From Siphonobacter sp. SORGH_AS_0500 (GTDB lineage: Bacteria > Bacteroidota > Bacteroidia > Cytophagales > Spirosomataceae), in NCBI RefSeq assembly GCF_002838835.1, contig NZ_NHPP01000022.1, positions 1-64,000 of the forward strand: a stretch of 64,000 nt of DNA. The letters are read 5' to 3'. The position numbers and the translations under genes were made by a program. Positions 40,118 through 49,749 of this stretch are shown here, piece after piece; the first letter of the stretch is position 1; every line of letters begins with the position of its first letter. The notes below the pieces were generated by a model. It was not told the origin of the DNA. It was given only the letters and a program-made list of their open reading frames with translations, and did no database searches.

Positions 40118-40738
40118 ATGAGTAGTAAAAACAGCTAGTAACGTATATAGATCAGAGTAAGTTATACTTTACCTGCGTTCAACCTTTGACTTTGAACGGA
40201 CATTAGATAGAACAAAGAATAAGCAAATCTCTACTTCCCATTGGCTACCTATTTCCTCACTTTTAAATTCATTGCCTGAATCCTGGTAAAACTGCTGACG
40301 GATTCATCAGGGTATACGCAAAGAAATGGCTCCCCTAAATCAAGGGGTATTCCGATCCTCAAAATCTGGTAATGTATTAAAAAAAGAAGAATTAATTATT
40401 CGTAATGTTCTGATAGTTAGTGCTTTGTGTTTATTTGATAGTAGGTTTTATGCCGTCCTAGCAGTTTATTAGATCCTTCAAATGGCATATTTATTTTCGT
40501 TAATGCTGTGCTTGTTATGCCCGTAGCTACGGAGATTCATTCGGTACTACCCACCAAGTTCACCTGCACTATATTATTCTGATTGGAAAGCAAATCTAAA
40601 TTCAGTACTAAAGGCGTGGGCCAGATGTATAAAGCTGGTTCGCATTCTCTAGCACTTGCTAATGGACCAATAAGTCCGATTTTGATTCACTGGTGATGAC
40701 GGGTGAAGTAGTTACTTACACAGTTCTAATGATCGTTT
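40118..40738. other. 620-base gap without a gene
   Basis: No coding frame or dispersed repeat is visible. A dyad CCCCT-N6-AGGGG lies at 40332-40347. The gap probably contains the promoter of the alcohol dehydrogenase gene, though no convincing TAnnTTTG element was found. Confidence 0.4.
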
Positions 40739-41803
40739 ATGGACCATCAAATGAAAGCTGCTCTTAAAACAGCAAAGGGAGATTTCGAAGTAACGGATGT
40801 AGATAGACCTAAAATTCCCAAGCCCGACTGGGTGCTGGCCCGCGTGCGGGTGGCGGGCATTTGCGGCACAGACCTGCGGCACTGGAAGAAAGAAGAACCG
40901 GAGCTAGTGCATAAAATTATGGGTCATGAATTGGCGGGCGAGGTGATTGAAGTAGGGAGCGAGGTGACAAACGTGAAGCCCGGCGACCGGGTGGTTATAG
41001 AAACGGTGCTGGGCGATGATACCTGCGACTGGTGCAAGGTTCAGCAGTATAACCTCTGCCCTCATTTGTACGAGGTGCGGATGGAGACGGTGTCCCGGGC
41101 GTTTGCTGCTTACGTGGTAGGCCCGGCGAAGAAATTCTACAAACTGCCTGACCACGTTAGTTTTGAAGAAGCCACCTTGCTGGATACTTTCTCGGTTTGC
41201 ATGCACGCCATTCAGCTCAGTGGAATCAAAATCAATGATACAGTGGCCGTTATCGGAGCCGGGCCGATTGGCTTAGGGCAATTACAACTTGCCAAAGCCT
41301 GCGGAGCCGATGTCATCGTCACGGATATTGTTGAATCTTCATTGGACCTGGCCCGGGAACTGGGAGCAGATTTGGTCATAAACAGTCAGAAAGAAGACGC
41401 CTATCAAAAAGTTATGGAGTTTACCCATAATCGTGGCGTAGATATCGCTTTTGAGTGTGCCGGCGGACCTTCCATTGCTACGACTATTGCTCAGGCTACC
41501 ACCTTTACCCGCATTGGGGGGAAAGTACTGATGGTCGGGGGCTTTGATCCGGGCACTACGCCGCTTGAACTCGAATGGCAACGTATCCAGATGTCAGAAA
41601 TCAAGTTAATACCGAGTGCCAGTTACGCTTATTGGGGCATTTACCCGGAGATGCAAATGTGTCTTGATTTGCTGGCGAAGGGGAAACTCAATGCTGAAAA
41701 GCTCATTACTCATCGCTTCTCGCTGGATGCCATTAATGAAGCGTTTGAAACGGCACAGGATAAACAAAAGACTCACGCCGTATTTGTAGCCCTAACGATT
41801 TAA
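40739..41803 (+). CDS. Zinc-dependent alcohol/polyol dehydrogenase (MDR family)
   Basis: 354 residues of the medium-chain dehydrogenase family. The N-terminal GroES-like domain carries catalytic zinc ligands in GICGTDLRHW and GHELAGEVIEVG. Structural-site Cys residues occur in CDWCKVQQYNLC; one of the usual four is missing. The Rossmann motif is VAVIGAGPIGLGQLQLA. It resembles sorbitol/threonine-dehydrogenase-like enzymes acting on a secondary alcohol with NAD(P). The substrate is undefined. A start at the internal Met five residues in is equally possible. Confidence 0.88.
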   Translation: MDHQMKAALKTAKGDFEVTDVDRPKIPKPDWVLARVRVAGICGTDLRHWKKEEPELVHKIMGHELAGEVIEVGSEVTNVKPGDRVVIETVLGDDTCDWCKVQQYNLCPHLYEVRMETVSRAFAAYVVGPAKKFYKLPDHVSFEEATLLDTFSVCMHAIQLSGIKINDTVAVIGAGPIGLGQLQLAKACGADVIVTDIVESSLDLARELGADLVINSQKEDAYQKVMEFTHNRGVDIAFECAGGPSIATTIAQATTFTRIGGKVLMVGGFDPGTTPLELEWQRIQMSEIKLIPSASYAYWGIYPEMQMCLDLLAKGKLNAEKLITHRFSLDAINEAFETAQDKQKTHAVFVALTI

Positions 41804-41810
41804 TACACTG

Positions 41811-41838
41811 CCCTGAGAAGTCACTCTCAGGGTTTCCT
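41811..41838 (+). terminator. Intrinsic terminator
   Basis: CCCTGAGA (41811-41818) / TCTCAGGG (41825-41832) with a 6-base loop, then TTTCCTTT, eight bases after the dehydrogenase stop. Confidence 0.75.
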
Positions 41839-41883
41839 TTACCCAGTTAACGACTTGCATGGGCAAGTTTGATCGTATTTGTA

Positions 41884-42885
41884 ATGGACCAGTTGACTCA
41901 AACATTAAATGATACGCCTGAAAAAATAGCTTTGTTTCTGGCGAAAGAACTAAAAGATTTGTTACAGGCAGTGCCCGCCTTCCGGGCGATCCGCAGGGCT
42001 TTTCCGCAAGCTCAGATTGGTCTCATCAGTTTTCCCGAATACCAGGAAGTAGCTCAGCGATATGCGGCCTATGTGGATGAGTTTATCCCTTTTCCCGGCC
42101 ATCCGGGTTTATCTGGTCGGAAGGTAAAGGCAAGTGAAGTGGTTCATTTTTTCTGTGCTATGCAACAGCGGAAATGGGACGTCCTTCTTTCGCTGCAAGA
42201 GCATGGAAGTACCGTTAACCACATGCTTATGTTGGCGGGAGCAAAACTCACGGCGGGCTATTTTGAGGCCTCAATAGCCGAAATGTATGAGGCCGATGAT
42301 CGGTTCTTTATACCTTTTGCTCTGACTGCGTCCAGTAATAGTTCTCCGCTACAACTCGTCGCGTCACTGGGTATTCCGGTAGAAAACGATGCGGTTGAAT
42401 TTCCGCTTTTTGCTGAAGATGAAGGGAAGGCTCGGCAAGCCTGGCCGGAATGGCAACAGAAATCCTTTATCTGCATTCACCCGGATGGGGACACGTCGCA
42501 TCAATGGCCAGCCTCCCATTACGCCTGGCTTACCCGTAAGCTGGCCTCTGAGGGTTACCCGACGGTTCTAACGGGTTTACATGGCCGGCAGCGAACCCTG
42601 GAAGAGGTCAAGCGTCTGGTGAAAGATGGAGAGAAACCCGCTCCAGTCATCATCGATCAAACGGACTTAGGTAGTCTGGGCTGGATCATCAAGCAGTCTT
42701 CCCTACTGGTCAGTAATAATTGTGCAGTCACTCAAATGGCTAAGGCCTTACAGGTCCCTAGCGTGGTTATTACGAATGATTGGAAACCGGAGCAATCGGA
42801 AAAGCATGTGGTCCTATCAGAGCAGGCTGCCGTTAATCTCAATACGGTTATCAGTACGTTGATGAATCTTTTAAAGGATAATTAA
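41884..42885 (+). CDS. GT9-family (heptosyltransferase-like) glycosyltransferase
   Basis: About 333 residues from the ATG at 41884. The N-terminal domain has the GT9 pattern (LKDLLQAVPAFRAIRRAFP followed by a strand). The C-terminal donor domain has CIHPDGDTSHQWPASHYAWL and the late SLLVSNNCAVTQMAKAL motif. GT9 enzymes move heptose or related sugars onto lipopolysaccharide core. This member is not in a surface-polysaccharide cluster but among stress genes. A paralogue, frameshifted, lies at 51755-52755. Its acceptor is unknown. Confidence 0.82.
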   Translation: MDQLTQTLNDTPEKIALFLAKELKDLLQAVPAFRAIRRAFPQAQIGLISFPEYQEVAQRYAAYVDEFIPFPGHPGLSGRKVKASEVVHFFCAMQQRKWDVLLSLQEHGSTVNHMLMLAGAKLTAGYFEASIAEMYEADDRFFIPFALTASSNSSPLQLVASLGIPVENDAVEFPLFAEDEGKARQAWPEWQQKSFICIHPDGDTSHQWPASHYAWLTRKLASEGYPTVLTGLHGRQRTLEEVKRLVKDGEKPAPVIIDQTDLGSLGWIIKQSSLLVSNNCAVTQMAKALQVPSVVITNDWKPEQSEKHVVLSEQAAVNLNTVISTLMNLLKDN

Positions 42886-42910
42886 CCAGTTGTCTTTCGT
42901 GCTTGGAAAA

Positions 42911-42965
42911 GATAGAAGCCGTGCTTGAATAGCAGTAACTTAGCTATTCAAGCACGGCTTCTATC
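42911..42965. terminator. 23-bp perfect hairpin between convergent genes
   Basis: 42911-42933 pairs perfectly with 42943-42965 around a 9-base loop. It lies between the GT9 gene and the catalase gene, which face each other. There is no T tract, so it may work as a bidirectional transcript end or processing site. Confidence 0.7.
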
Positions 42966-42981
42966 GCCGTTGGTAGTTAAA

Positions 42982-43857
42982 CTAGAATAAGGTTTCTTTT
43001 ACTTTTTCAATGAAGCCGTCAGGGCCAGCTGCCATCTGCTCCTGTTGAGCATAACCTTCGGGTACGGGCGGAGCCAGTTGGGGCTCCTGCCCCATAGGCT
43101 GAGCATGTTGATAGGTAAACTCGCCCTTTCCGTCAATCGAAGGACCCGATGCCCAACGGGCAGCGGGAGCCTCAGGACGATTAATATCCGTTGAGATGAA
43201 CGTATATGCAAACTCGTTTGGCTGACTGGTCATCGGGAACGAATTGGGAATAGGTAAGGCATTCTGCACACCGCCAAGATCTTCCAGAACGGCCAGCCAC
43301 TGGTTTTGGTGCATGGTATCACGGGCAATGAGGAAGGACAGCATATCTTTCATCCCGGCATCATCCGTTGCTTCATAAAGTCGGGTTGCTAACACCCGGC
43401 CTGTCGACTCCGCCATTACGTTGGCGTACATGTCTGCCGCCAGGTTACCACTACCCACTACCCAGGAGCCATTAAAAGGAACCCCGTTGCTATCAACCGC
43501 CATCGCCGCCAGCCCCGCAGACAGGTAATGGCGAGGGTCCATTCCCCCCATGATACCCGATAAAATGGGGCTTTCTCCTACCATCTGATCTTTTAGGTCA
43601 TTCGTTGCACCTTCCAGATTCAGAGCCACTGCCGTTGCCAGCATTTCAATGTGGGCCATTTCTTCCGTACCCGTTTCCAGAAGCATGTCCTTATACTTTT
43701 GCGGACCCCGGCTGCCCCAGGATTGAAAGAGGTATTGCAGACATACCCGGATTTCTCCTTCAATGCCGCCAATAGCCTGTTGTAACAAACGAGCAAAAGC
43801 TGGATTAGGACGATCCACCCGAACCGTATACTGGAGTTTTTTGTCGTGATAAAACAT
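42982..43857 (-). CDS. Manganese (non-haem) catalase
   Basis: 291 residues from the ATG at 43857, giving the usual family start MFYHDKKLQYTVRV; the upstream extension is hydrophobic and unlikely. Dinuclear manganese ligands fit E35 (GIEGE), E66 and H69 (GTEEMAHIE), and later E (AESTGR) and H (RDTMHQNQW). It breaks down hydrogen peroxide in the cytoplasm. The C-terminal tail is Pro/Gln-rich, as in other Bacteroidota members. It is divergent from the SRPBCC operon across a long AT-rich gap, suggesting shared stress control. Confidence 0.95.
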   Translation of the reverse strand: MFYHDKKLQYTVRVDRPNPAFARLLQQAIGGIEGEIRVCLQYLFQSWGSRGPQKYKDMLLETGTEEMAHIEMLATAVALNLEGATNDLKDQMVGESPILSGIMGGMDPRHYLSAGLAAMAVDSNGVPFNGSWVVGSGNLAADMYANVMAESTGRVLATRLYEATDDAGMKDMLSFLIARDTMHQNQWLAVLEDLGGVQNALPIPNSFPMTSQPNEFAYTFISTDINRPEAPAARWASGPSIDGKGEFTYQHAQPMGQEPQLAPPVPEGYAQQEQMAAGPDGFIEKVKETLF

Positions 43858-44382
43858 AACAAGTAGTGTTATAATAAGTATGTATAAAAAATACGAACAG
43901 CATATTTTATTAAAACTATATTCCATTCGATGGTTGGTAATGTCGTGTCTATATTTAGGAAATTATGAAGACCAATATCCCCAAATCTATAGAGTAATTA
44001 TTTCTATATTGTATTCTGGTTTTTATCTGGTTATATCATTTATTGAGTAAATACTTTTACTGCTGAACTCCCTAATTTTAAGGGTTATTGTATGGATAGG
44101 TTTTTTGATGATAATTCTTGTATAAATTCTTGGGTATAGAGTATTTTAATAAATAGATTACTTATTATCAGATATTTAACTGTTAATTGTGGCTGGTGGT
44201 TATTCCATCCTATAACACAGATTTTAAAGTTTGTTTTATTTATTAATGGCATAACTATTTTGAAAAATTTATTGCTACATAAATATTATTTAGTACTCTT
44301 TATTTTTCAATTAGGCTTGCAGTAATTTAAAAAATATAACGCTCTGTTATGTTTTTAAGTGAAACCTTTATTTGAATCTATT
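43858..44382. promoter_or_regulatory. AT-rich divergent regulatory region
   Basis: This 525-base stretch between the catalase and the SRPBCC operon is markedly more AT-rich than its neighbours and holds no supported gene. A weak dyad CCCT-N7-AGGG is at 44070-44084. Both promoters should lie here, but I cannot fix their elements with confidence. Confidence 0.45.
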
Positions 44383-45171
44383 ATGAATTTAATTCATGAT
44401 TATTCTTTTGAAAAAGAGCGTCTGGAACCTATCATTAGAGGATCTGGTAAAGTAAACATCGGCTCTACGGAACGAATGGTTTCCGCTTTCGGTGGAGCTC
44501 TTCTTACCACGTATGCCTTTCGCAAACCTCTGAATCGCTGGGCTGCATTGGGAGCAGGGGCTTACCTGCTTTTTCGGGGCTTATCCGGGTATTGTCCCGT
44601 GAATAAAGCCGTGGGACGAAATACCGCAGAAAGCAATCCAAAGCCATTGACCATTAAGCGAAGTTTGACCATCAATCGGCCCCGAGCGGACGTGTATGCC
44701 TACTGGCGGCAGTTAGAAAACCTACCCAGTTTTATGCAGCATCTGAGTCGGGTTACGGTCCTGGACTCGCATCGTTCGCATTGGGAGGCACCTTTGCCGG
44801 GCGGGGTAGGGTTCATTGAATGGGATGCCGACATTACCGGCGAAACGGAGGGAGAATGGCTTCGCTGGCAATCGGTTGCAGAGGCCAGTGTAGATCACGT
44901 GGGTGAGGTATACTTTGCCGATGCTCCCGGTGATCGGGGCACGGAAGTACACGTACACATTACCTACCAACCACCCGTGGGTTACGTAGGGCACGCTTTG
45001 GCGGGCTGGCTTAACCCTGCTTTTGAGCAAATGGTCAAGGAAGATATTCGTCGGTTTAAACAATTCTTTGAAACGGGAGAATTGCCTGTTAGCGAAGCTC
45101 ATCCGTCCGGAAAGTCCGTGACGGGTTCACCATCCACCTATCAAACTGCCTATGAAAGCCCTATGTTATAA
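44383..45171 (+). CDS. DUF2892 plus SRPBCC (cyclase/dehydrase-like) protein
   Basis: About 262 residues from the ATG at 44383; a GTG eight codons earlier is possible. Residues about 15-75 are a DUF2892-like membrane hairpin (NIGSTERMVSAFGGALL, GLSGYCPVNKAVG). Residues about 90-235 are an SRPBCC ligand-binding fold (RSLTINRPRADVYAYWRQLE, LPSFMQHL). This fusion is widespread in stress-gene clusters; its ligand is unknown. Its end overlaps the start of the next dehydrogenase by 20 bases, showing tight translational coupling. Confidence 0.87.
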   Translation: MNLIHDYSFEKERLEPIIRGSGKVNIGSTERMVSAFGGALLTTYAFRKPLNRWAALGAGAYLLFRGLSGYCPVNKAVGRNTAESNPKPLTIKRSLTINRPRADVYAYWRQLENLPSFMQHLSRVTVLDSHRSHWEAPLPGGVGFIEWDADITGETEGEWLRWQSVAEASVDHVGEVYFADAPGDRGTEVHVHITYQPPVGYVGHALAGWLNPAFEQMVKEDIRRFKQFFETGELPVSEAHPSGKSVTGSPSTYQTAYESPML

Positions 45172-46324
45172 CGGTGTTCGGGACTTAAGAGTCGAAACGA
45201 TTCCTGATCCTCAACTTATTAATCCTCATGATGCCATTGTCCGCGTTCACATGTCTTCCGTGTGCGGGTCGGACTTGCACCTCATTAATGGCTATGTCCC
45301 TACGGTAATGGCGGGGGATGTATTAGGCCACGAATTTATGGGAGAGATTGTGGAAGTAGGTCCTGAAGTAAAAAAGCTAAAGAGAGGTGATCGGGTTGTA
45401 GTCGGTTCGGTGATTGCCTGTGGTGAATGTCAGCACTGTCAGGAACAGACCTACTCTTTATGCGATAACACCAATCCGAATGCTCATCTGTTAGAAAAAA
45501 TGTATGGGGATTCGGTAGCGGCCATTTTTGGGTATTCTCATGCTTTCGGCGGGTATGCTGGTAGCCATGCCGAGTACATCCGTGTGCCTTTTGCCGATCA
45601 GGGAGCGTTTTTAGTGCCGGAAGGACTTTCAGACGAATCCGTTGTTTTTTGTTCCGATGCCTTTCCTACGGGCTTCATGGCCGCTGATATGGCCGGTATA
45701 AAACCGGGGATGGTGGTGGCGGTATGGGGATGCGGCGGCGTAGGTCAAATGGCCATACAGAGTGCACGTATATTGGGGGCCGAACGCATCATTGCTATTG
45801 ACGGTCACCCCGAACGACTTCGCATTGCCCAGGCTCACGCCGGAGCTACGCATTTGCTCAATTATCGGGAAGTGAATATTCAGGAAGCTCTGAAAGAGTT
45901 AACGGGCGGTCGAGGCCCTGACGTATGTATAGATGCGGTAGGAATGGAAGCCTTTGGCGAAGGACCCGGCTATTATTATGACCGCGTGAAGCAATGGGTG
46001 CGGCTGGAGAATGATCGGCCTATTGTTTTAAGGGAAGCCATCATGGCTTGCCGCAAAGGCGGAACGGTGTCTATTGTTGGCGTTTACAGTGGTTTCGTTG
46101 ATAAAATTCCCATGGGAGCGGCCATGAATAAAGCACTGACTTTCAAGATGGGACAAATGCACGCTCAGAAATACATTCCCCGCTTGCTGGAATACGTACG
46201 TGACGGTAAAGTAGATCCATCGTACCTCATTACGCATCAGGTAGGACTGGAAGACGGCCAGAAAGCCTATGACCTGTTTTACGAAAAACGCGATCATTGC
46301 ATGCGGGCCGTTTTTACTCCTTAA
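45152..46324 (+). CDS. Zinc-dependent alcohol dehydrogenase, formaldehyde-dehydrogenase-like
   Basis: 390 residues. Catalytic zinc ligands lie in SSVCGSDLHLINGY and GHEFMGEIVEVG, and the full structural zinc set is CGECQHCQEQTYSLC. The Rossmann motif is VAVWGCGGVGQMAIQSA. The insertion GEGPGYYYDRVKQWVRLENDR is typical of the glutathione-independent formaldehyde dehydrogenase-like branch. It probably oxidises an aldehyde or alcohol with NAD(P). It overlaps the SRPBCC gene by 20 bases and heads a run of co-directional genes to 50.4 kb. Confidence 0.9.
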   Translation: MKALCYNGVRDLRVETIPDPQLINPHDAIVRVHMSSVCGSDLHLINGYVPTVMAGDVLGHEFMGEIVEVGPEVKKLKRGDRVVVGSVIACGECQHCQEQTYSLCDNTNPNAHLLEKMYGDSVAAIFGYSHAFGGYAGSHAEYIRVPFADQGAFLVPEGLSDESVVFCSDAFPTGFMAADMAGIKPGMVVAVWGCGGVGQMAIQSARILGAERIIAIDGHPERLRIAQAHAGATHLLNYREVNIQEALKELTGGRGPDVCIDAVGMEAFGEGPGYYYDRVKQWVRLENDRPIVLREAIMACRKGGTVSIVGVYSGFVDKIPMGAAMNKALTFKMGQMHAQKYIPRLLEYVRDGKVDPSYLITHQVGLEDGQKAYDLFYEKRDHCMRAVFTP

Positions 46325-46380
46325 GCTTTTGATTCATGATTGATCTCCTGTCCAGCCTTTAATCCTATCTGCTCTTTAGT

Positions 46381-46677
46381 ATGAAACCTATCCAACGCTC
46401 AGGATCTACCTTTTTTGATGATAAAAAGATGGTAGGTTCAATCGATGATTTCGCTGAAAAGGTTCTGGAATTGCTAACCACAGCCGAAGACTTTCAAAAA
46501 CCTTCCTTACCACTGGCCGAAGACACCTGGGCTGGCGTAATGCGAGACACCCAGAATGCCTATTATGCGGTTTTCGCTTCGGGGCAGGGAACACCGTATT
46601 TCACGGAAGTTCAATACCTGCCCTTTAGCGAAGCCGATGCCCCGGATCTGTGGGCAGAAATTCAAAAGTACGCTTAG
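46381..46677 (+). CDS. Small soluble protein, unknown function
   Basis: 98 residues, with no signal or membrane segment and a mix of acidic and aromatic residues (…EDTWAGVMRDTQNAYYAVF…). I recognise no family. Position between the alcohol dehydrogenase (56 bases upstream) and the large unrecognised protein (78 bases downstream) puts it in the same operon. Confidence 0.65.
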   Translation: MKPIQRSGSTFFDDKKMVGSIDDFAEKVLELLTTAEDFQKPSLPLAEDTWAGVMRDTQNAYYAVFASGQGTPYFTEVQYLPFSEADAPDLWAEIQKYA

Positions 46678-46755
46678 AAGTCTTTGATTAGTAGCTGTTT
46701 ATTTCATCGTCGTTCTGAAATAAACAAGAAGATTTCTGCTAAACCTAATAAACGT

Positions 46756-48975
46756 ATGACTAGTACCACCGTCTCTACTACCTCCGGCGTCTCCCAGTGG
46801 GCCGCCGGTATACAAGCCGTATTCGAAAGTGAAAATCAGCAAGTGCTGGCTTTCCCTTATAGTAAGGGAAAATGGACCTATCTGGTCGATACTAATTCAC
46901 TCTGGATCATTTATGCTTATCCCGAAGGCCCGCAGTTTGCCATTCGGGCCTGTTTTGATCCGCAAGGTTTTGAATCCTGTCAGATCACCGAATATACAAC
47001 GGAGCGGATCTGCTTTACGATCCAGGGAAGTTTAGGGCTTTTTCAGGTAAGCTTTGCCATCATTGATCCCGAAAAAGGACTTGTACGCTACACGAATCAG
47101 CTAAAGACGCGTCAGAAATTATTTTTAAGTGCCTTACCCAGAGACCTTTATCCGCAGTCGGAGGTCGATGTGAAAATTGCTCAGAAAGGACCGGCTGTCG
47201 GGTTACTTTATTTTGATCTACCGGGGGCCGGCAGTGCCCTGTACATACAGAATTTTACCTCGTTAAATCCCTATTTTGAGTCATCGCACACCGAGCCTAC
47301 TAACTGCGTGGGAGGAGAATGGCCGGAACTAGGCTTTGCCTTACCTCCTAGTCAAACCCCTTTGAAAGCCGATCAGACGTATCTGCTTTCGGATGCGTTT
47401 CTGGTGATTAATCAGGCTTCGGAAGCTACACAACTGGCAAAACCGCTGGAGTTTATTGAATCCTTAGCTCTTATTTATGACCAGTTACCTAAACCCCCAA
47501 CCAGTTATGTAGACTGGCCGGGTCGAGCTCAGCGAACCCTGATAAGCTTAAACCGTTCGAAGGCTTGTAAACAGATTATCAATCAACAGGTATACCTCAA
47601 TGCGTACGTAGATTCGTACGAGAAGCCACCGGAAAGTATGGTTCAATTGGCCATTCTGATTCCTTTACTGGAGTACGAACAATGGAAGCAAACTACCTCT
47701 TACGCTCTATCTCAGGATTTGATGCGGAGTATACCTACGTTTTTTAAGAAAGAACTAAAGGTGCTTACCCGCTGGCTTCCTGGCGTAAAATTCAAGAAAC
47801 CCGACGAAGAGCTAAGTGAGGAGGAAAAACCTGAAATCATTGATTCCTGGTATCTGTTGCATATATTAATAAACACGGGGCGATTAGCAAGTTTTGGGCA
47901 TGAAGCCGCTCATTCCATTTTTTTTGAATCGTTATCTTACCTGATAAAAGCCGCTCACCATTTCAATTATGAATGGCCGGTTTTCTATTACATGAAGGAT
48001 TTCTCGGTGATGAAAGCTGAAACCGAGCCGGGAGCCGGAGGTGAGCATGATGTGCCGGGTCTATACATACACGTAATGCTTCAGGCTTATGAGTTTACGA
48101 AAGAAGAAATCTACCTTGAAGAAGCAGAAAAATCGGCCCAGCGACTACTAAACTTGGAGTTCAGTCTGCTGTATCAGTCTAATAATACCATCATGAGCGG
48201 AGTTGCCCTGGCCCGGCTCTGGAAGATCACTAATAACCGAACCTATCTCGAACTGAGTTACCTCTGTGTAGCGAATATACTGGCCAAGATGTGGTTATGG
48301 GAATGTGACTTCGGGTACGGGAAAGACTATTCCATATTTATGGGGCTGTCCCCTCTGCGAGACGCCGAATATATCTCCGCTTACGAAGAGGCGGAATCGC
48401 TGGCGGCGTTAACCGCTTATGTCAAGGAAGTGCATCAGGTAGCTCCTCGCGAGTTAAATTACTTACTGGCCGAATACGGCAAATATCTTCTGCACCGGGG
48501 CCAGTTTTTTTACCCTGATCAGACTCCTCCGGCTCTGATTTGTATGCAACCGAAAGAAGGGACTACCATGAGGAACCTGAGTATTCCCATTGAAGATTTG
48601 CGGAGCGGCTGGCAACAATCGGGACAGGTAGGCCAGGAAGTGTACGGAGCAGCGATGGCTTTTGTCTTAACTAGCTACGCTTACCACTCTTTCCCGAAAG
48701 TTCCCTTTCAAATCTTTGTGGAATATCCCGTTTTCCGGGCCGATTTTCTGAGTGAATCATCCAAAGAAGGAAAAGTAACGCTGGTGATCGGCGGTAGCGA
48801 CCTGGGTACTTGCAAACTTCGCCTTTTATCGCCTAAAGGAATTCTACCTTATACCCAATGCCTGGTGGGTGAGGACAAGAACGAAGTTACGCCTTGTAAC
48901 GAAGATCACGCCCACACCTTTCGGGAATATGAATTACGCGGTGGAACAGAAGTAACCCTTACGTATTGGAGCTAA
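46756..48975 (+). CDS. Large protein of unknown function, alpha/alpha-toroid-like
   Basis: 739 residues from the ATG at 46756; a TTG-started extension to 46684 is unlikely. No signal peptide. Residues about 1-235 look all-beta. Residues about 250-640 are helical, with repeating amphipathic helices and the feel of an (alpha/alpha) toroid as in glycoside hydrolases or lyases (GGEHDVPGLYIHVMLQAYEFT, NNTIMSGVALARLW). The last 90 residues are beta again. I recognise no catalytic signature. It sits between a small unknown gene and an SDR. A carbohydrate- or lipid-processing role is only a guess. Confidence 0.75.
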   Translation: MTSTTVSTTSGVSQWAAGIQAVFESENQQVLAFPYSKGKWTYLVDTNSLWIIYAYPEGPQFAIRACFDPQGFESCQITEYTTERICFTIQGSLGLFQVSFAIIDPEKGLVRYTNQLKTRQKLFLSALPRDLYPQSEVDVKIAQKGPAVGLLYFDLPGAGSALYIQNFTSLNPYFESSHTEPTNCVGGEWPELGFALPPSQTPLKADQTYLLSDAFLVINQASEATQLAKPLEFIESLALIYDQLPKPPTSYVDWPGRAQRTLISLNRSKACKQIINQQVYLNAYVDSYEKPPESMVQLAILIPLLEYEQWKQTTSYALSQDLMRSIPTFFKKELKVLTRWLPGVKFKKPDEELSEEEKPEIIDSWYLLHILINTGRLASFGHEAAHSIFFESLSYLIKAAHHFNYEWPVFYYMKDFSVMKAETEPGAGGEHDVPGLYIHVMLQAYEFTKEEIYLEEAEKSAQRLLNLEFSLLYQSNNTIMSGVALARLWKITNNRTYLELSYLCVANILAKMWLWECDFGYGKDYSIFMGLSPLRDAEYISAYEEAESLAALTAYVKEVHQVAPRELNYLLAEYGKYLLHRGQFFYPDQTPPALICMQPKEGTTMRNLSIPIEDLRSGWQQSGQVGQEVYGAAMAFVLTSYAYHSFPKVPFQIFVEYPVFRADFLSESSKEGKVTLVIGGSDLGTCKLRLLSPKGILPYTQCLVGEDKNEVTPCNEDHAHTFREYELRGGTEVTLTYWS

Positions 48976-48988
48976 AAACGAATGCATT

Positions 48989-49726
48989 ATGAACACCATC
49001 GAACTTACTTCTCTAGAAGGAAAACGCATCCTGATTACCGGCGGGACTACGGGCATTGGCCGGGCGACGGCTGTCTTATTAGCCGCACAGGGTGCCAACG
49101 TACTCATTGTAGGACGTCATGAAAGTGAACTAAAGGAAACCTTACAGACCATTCAAGAAAGCGGCCATTCGGCCCATGGTTGCGTAGCAGACGTCAGTAT
49201 GCCTCGGGCCATCGAACTTGTCTTTAAAAAAGTGGACAGCCAGCTAGGGGGGATTGATGTGCTGATTAACAATGCGGCCTTGGCGGCCAGCGGAATCATG
49301 GAGGAGGAAAACTGGCGGTATGTGATCGAAACCAACCTCATGGGTTACCTGGCTTGCAGCAGAGAAGCGATCAAACGGATGAAGGAAACAGGGGCCGGAC
49401 ATCTGGTTTACATAGGTTCCATGAGTGCAGATGTGCGGGAAGAAGGCAGCTCGGTTTACGTGGCTACCAAAGCTGGCATTCAGGGTTTTACGGAAAGCCT
49501 TCGGAAAGAAGTAAATCCCCTGGGTATAAAAGTAAGTCTGATTGAACCCGGAGCCGTAGCTACGCCCATGCAGCCCGCTTCCGAGGAAGAGCAAAAGCAG
49601 AAACAGCAGGAACTAGAGATGTTACACGCCGATGACATTGCCCAGGCGGTAGGGTTTGTCCTGAGTCAACCGTTACGAAGTGATATCGTTAACCTACAGA
49701 TCAGACCTCACCTTCAGCTTATTTAA
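48989..49726 (+). CDS. Short-chain dehydrogenase/reductase
   Basis: 245 residues, classic SDR. The cofactor motif is ITGGTTGIGRATAVLLA, the structural motif is INNAALAASG, the catalytic Ser lies in VYIGSMSAD, and YVATK carries Tyr and Lys. It uses NAD(P)H on an undefined carbonyl or alcohol. It starts 14 bases after the large unknown gene, so the products probably act in one pathway. Confidence 0.92.
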   Translation: MNTIELTSLEGKRILITGGTTGIGRATAVLLAAQGANVLIVGRHESELKETLQTIQESGHSAHGCVADVSMPRAIELVFKKVDSQLGGIDVLINNAALAASGIMEEENWRYVIETNLMGYLACSREAIKRMKETGAGHLVYIGSMSADVREEGSSVYVATKAGIQGFTESLRKEVNPLGIKVSLIEPGAVATPMQPASEEEQKQKQQELEMLHADDIAQAVGFVLSQPLRSDIVNLQIRPHLQLI

Positions 49727-49749
49727 AAGCTGGTAAACCACGATTAGCC

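Noticed and set aside
40332..44084. Shared CCCT…AGGG regulator motif at 40332, 44070 and within the 52959 palindrome
   Set aside because: Half-sites are only four or five bases and spacing differs (6, 7, and overlapping), so chance is likely without a genome-wide count.
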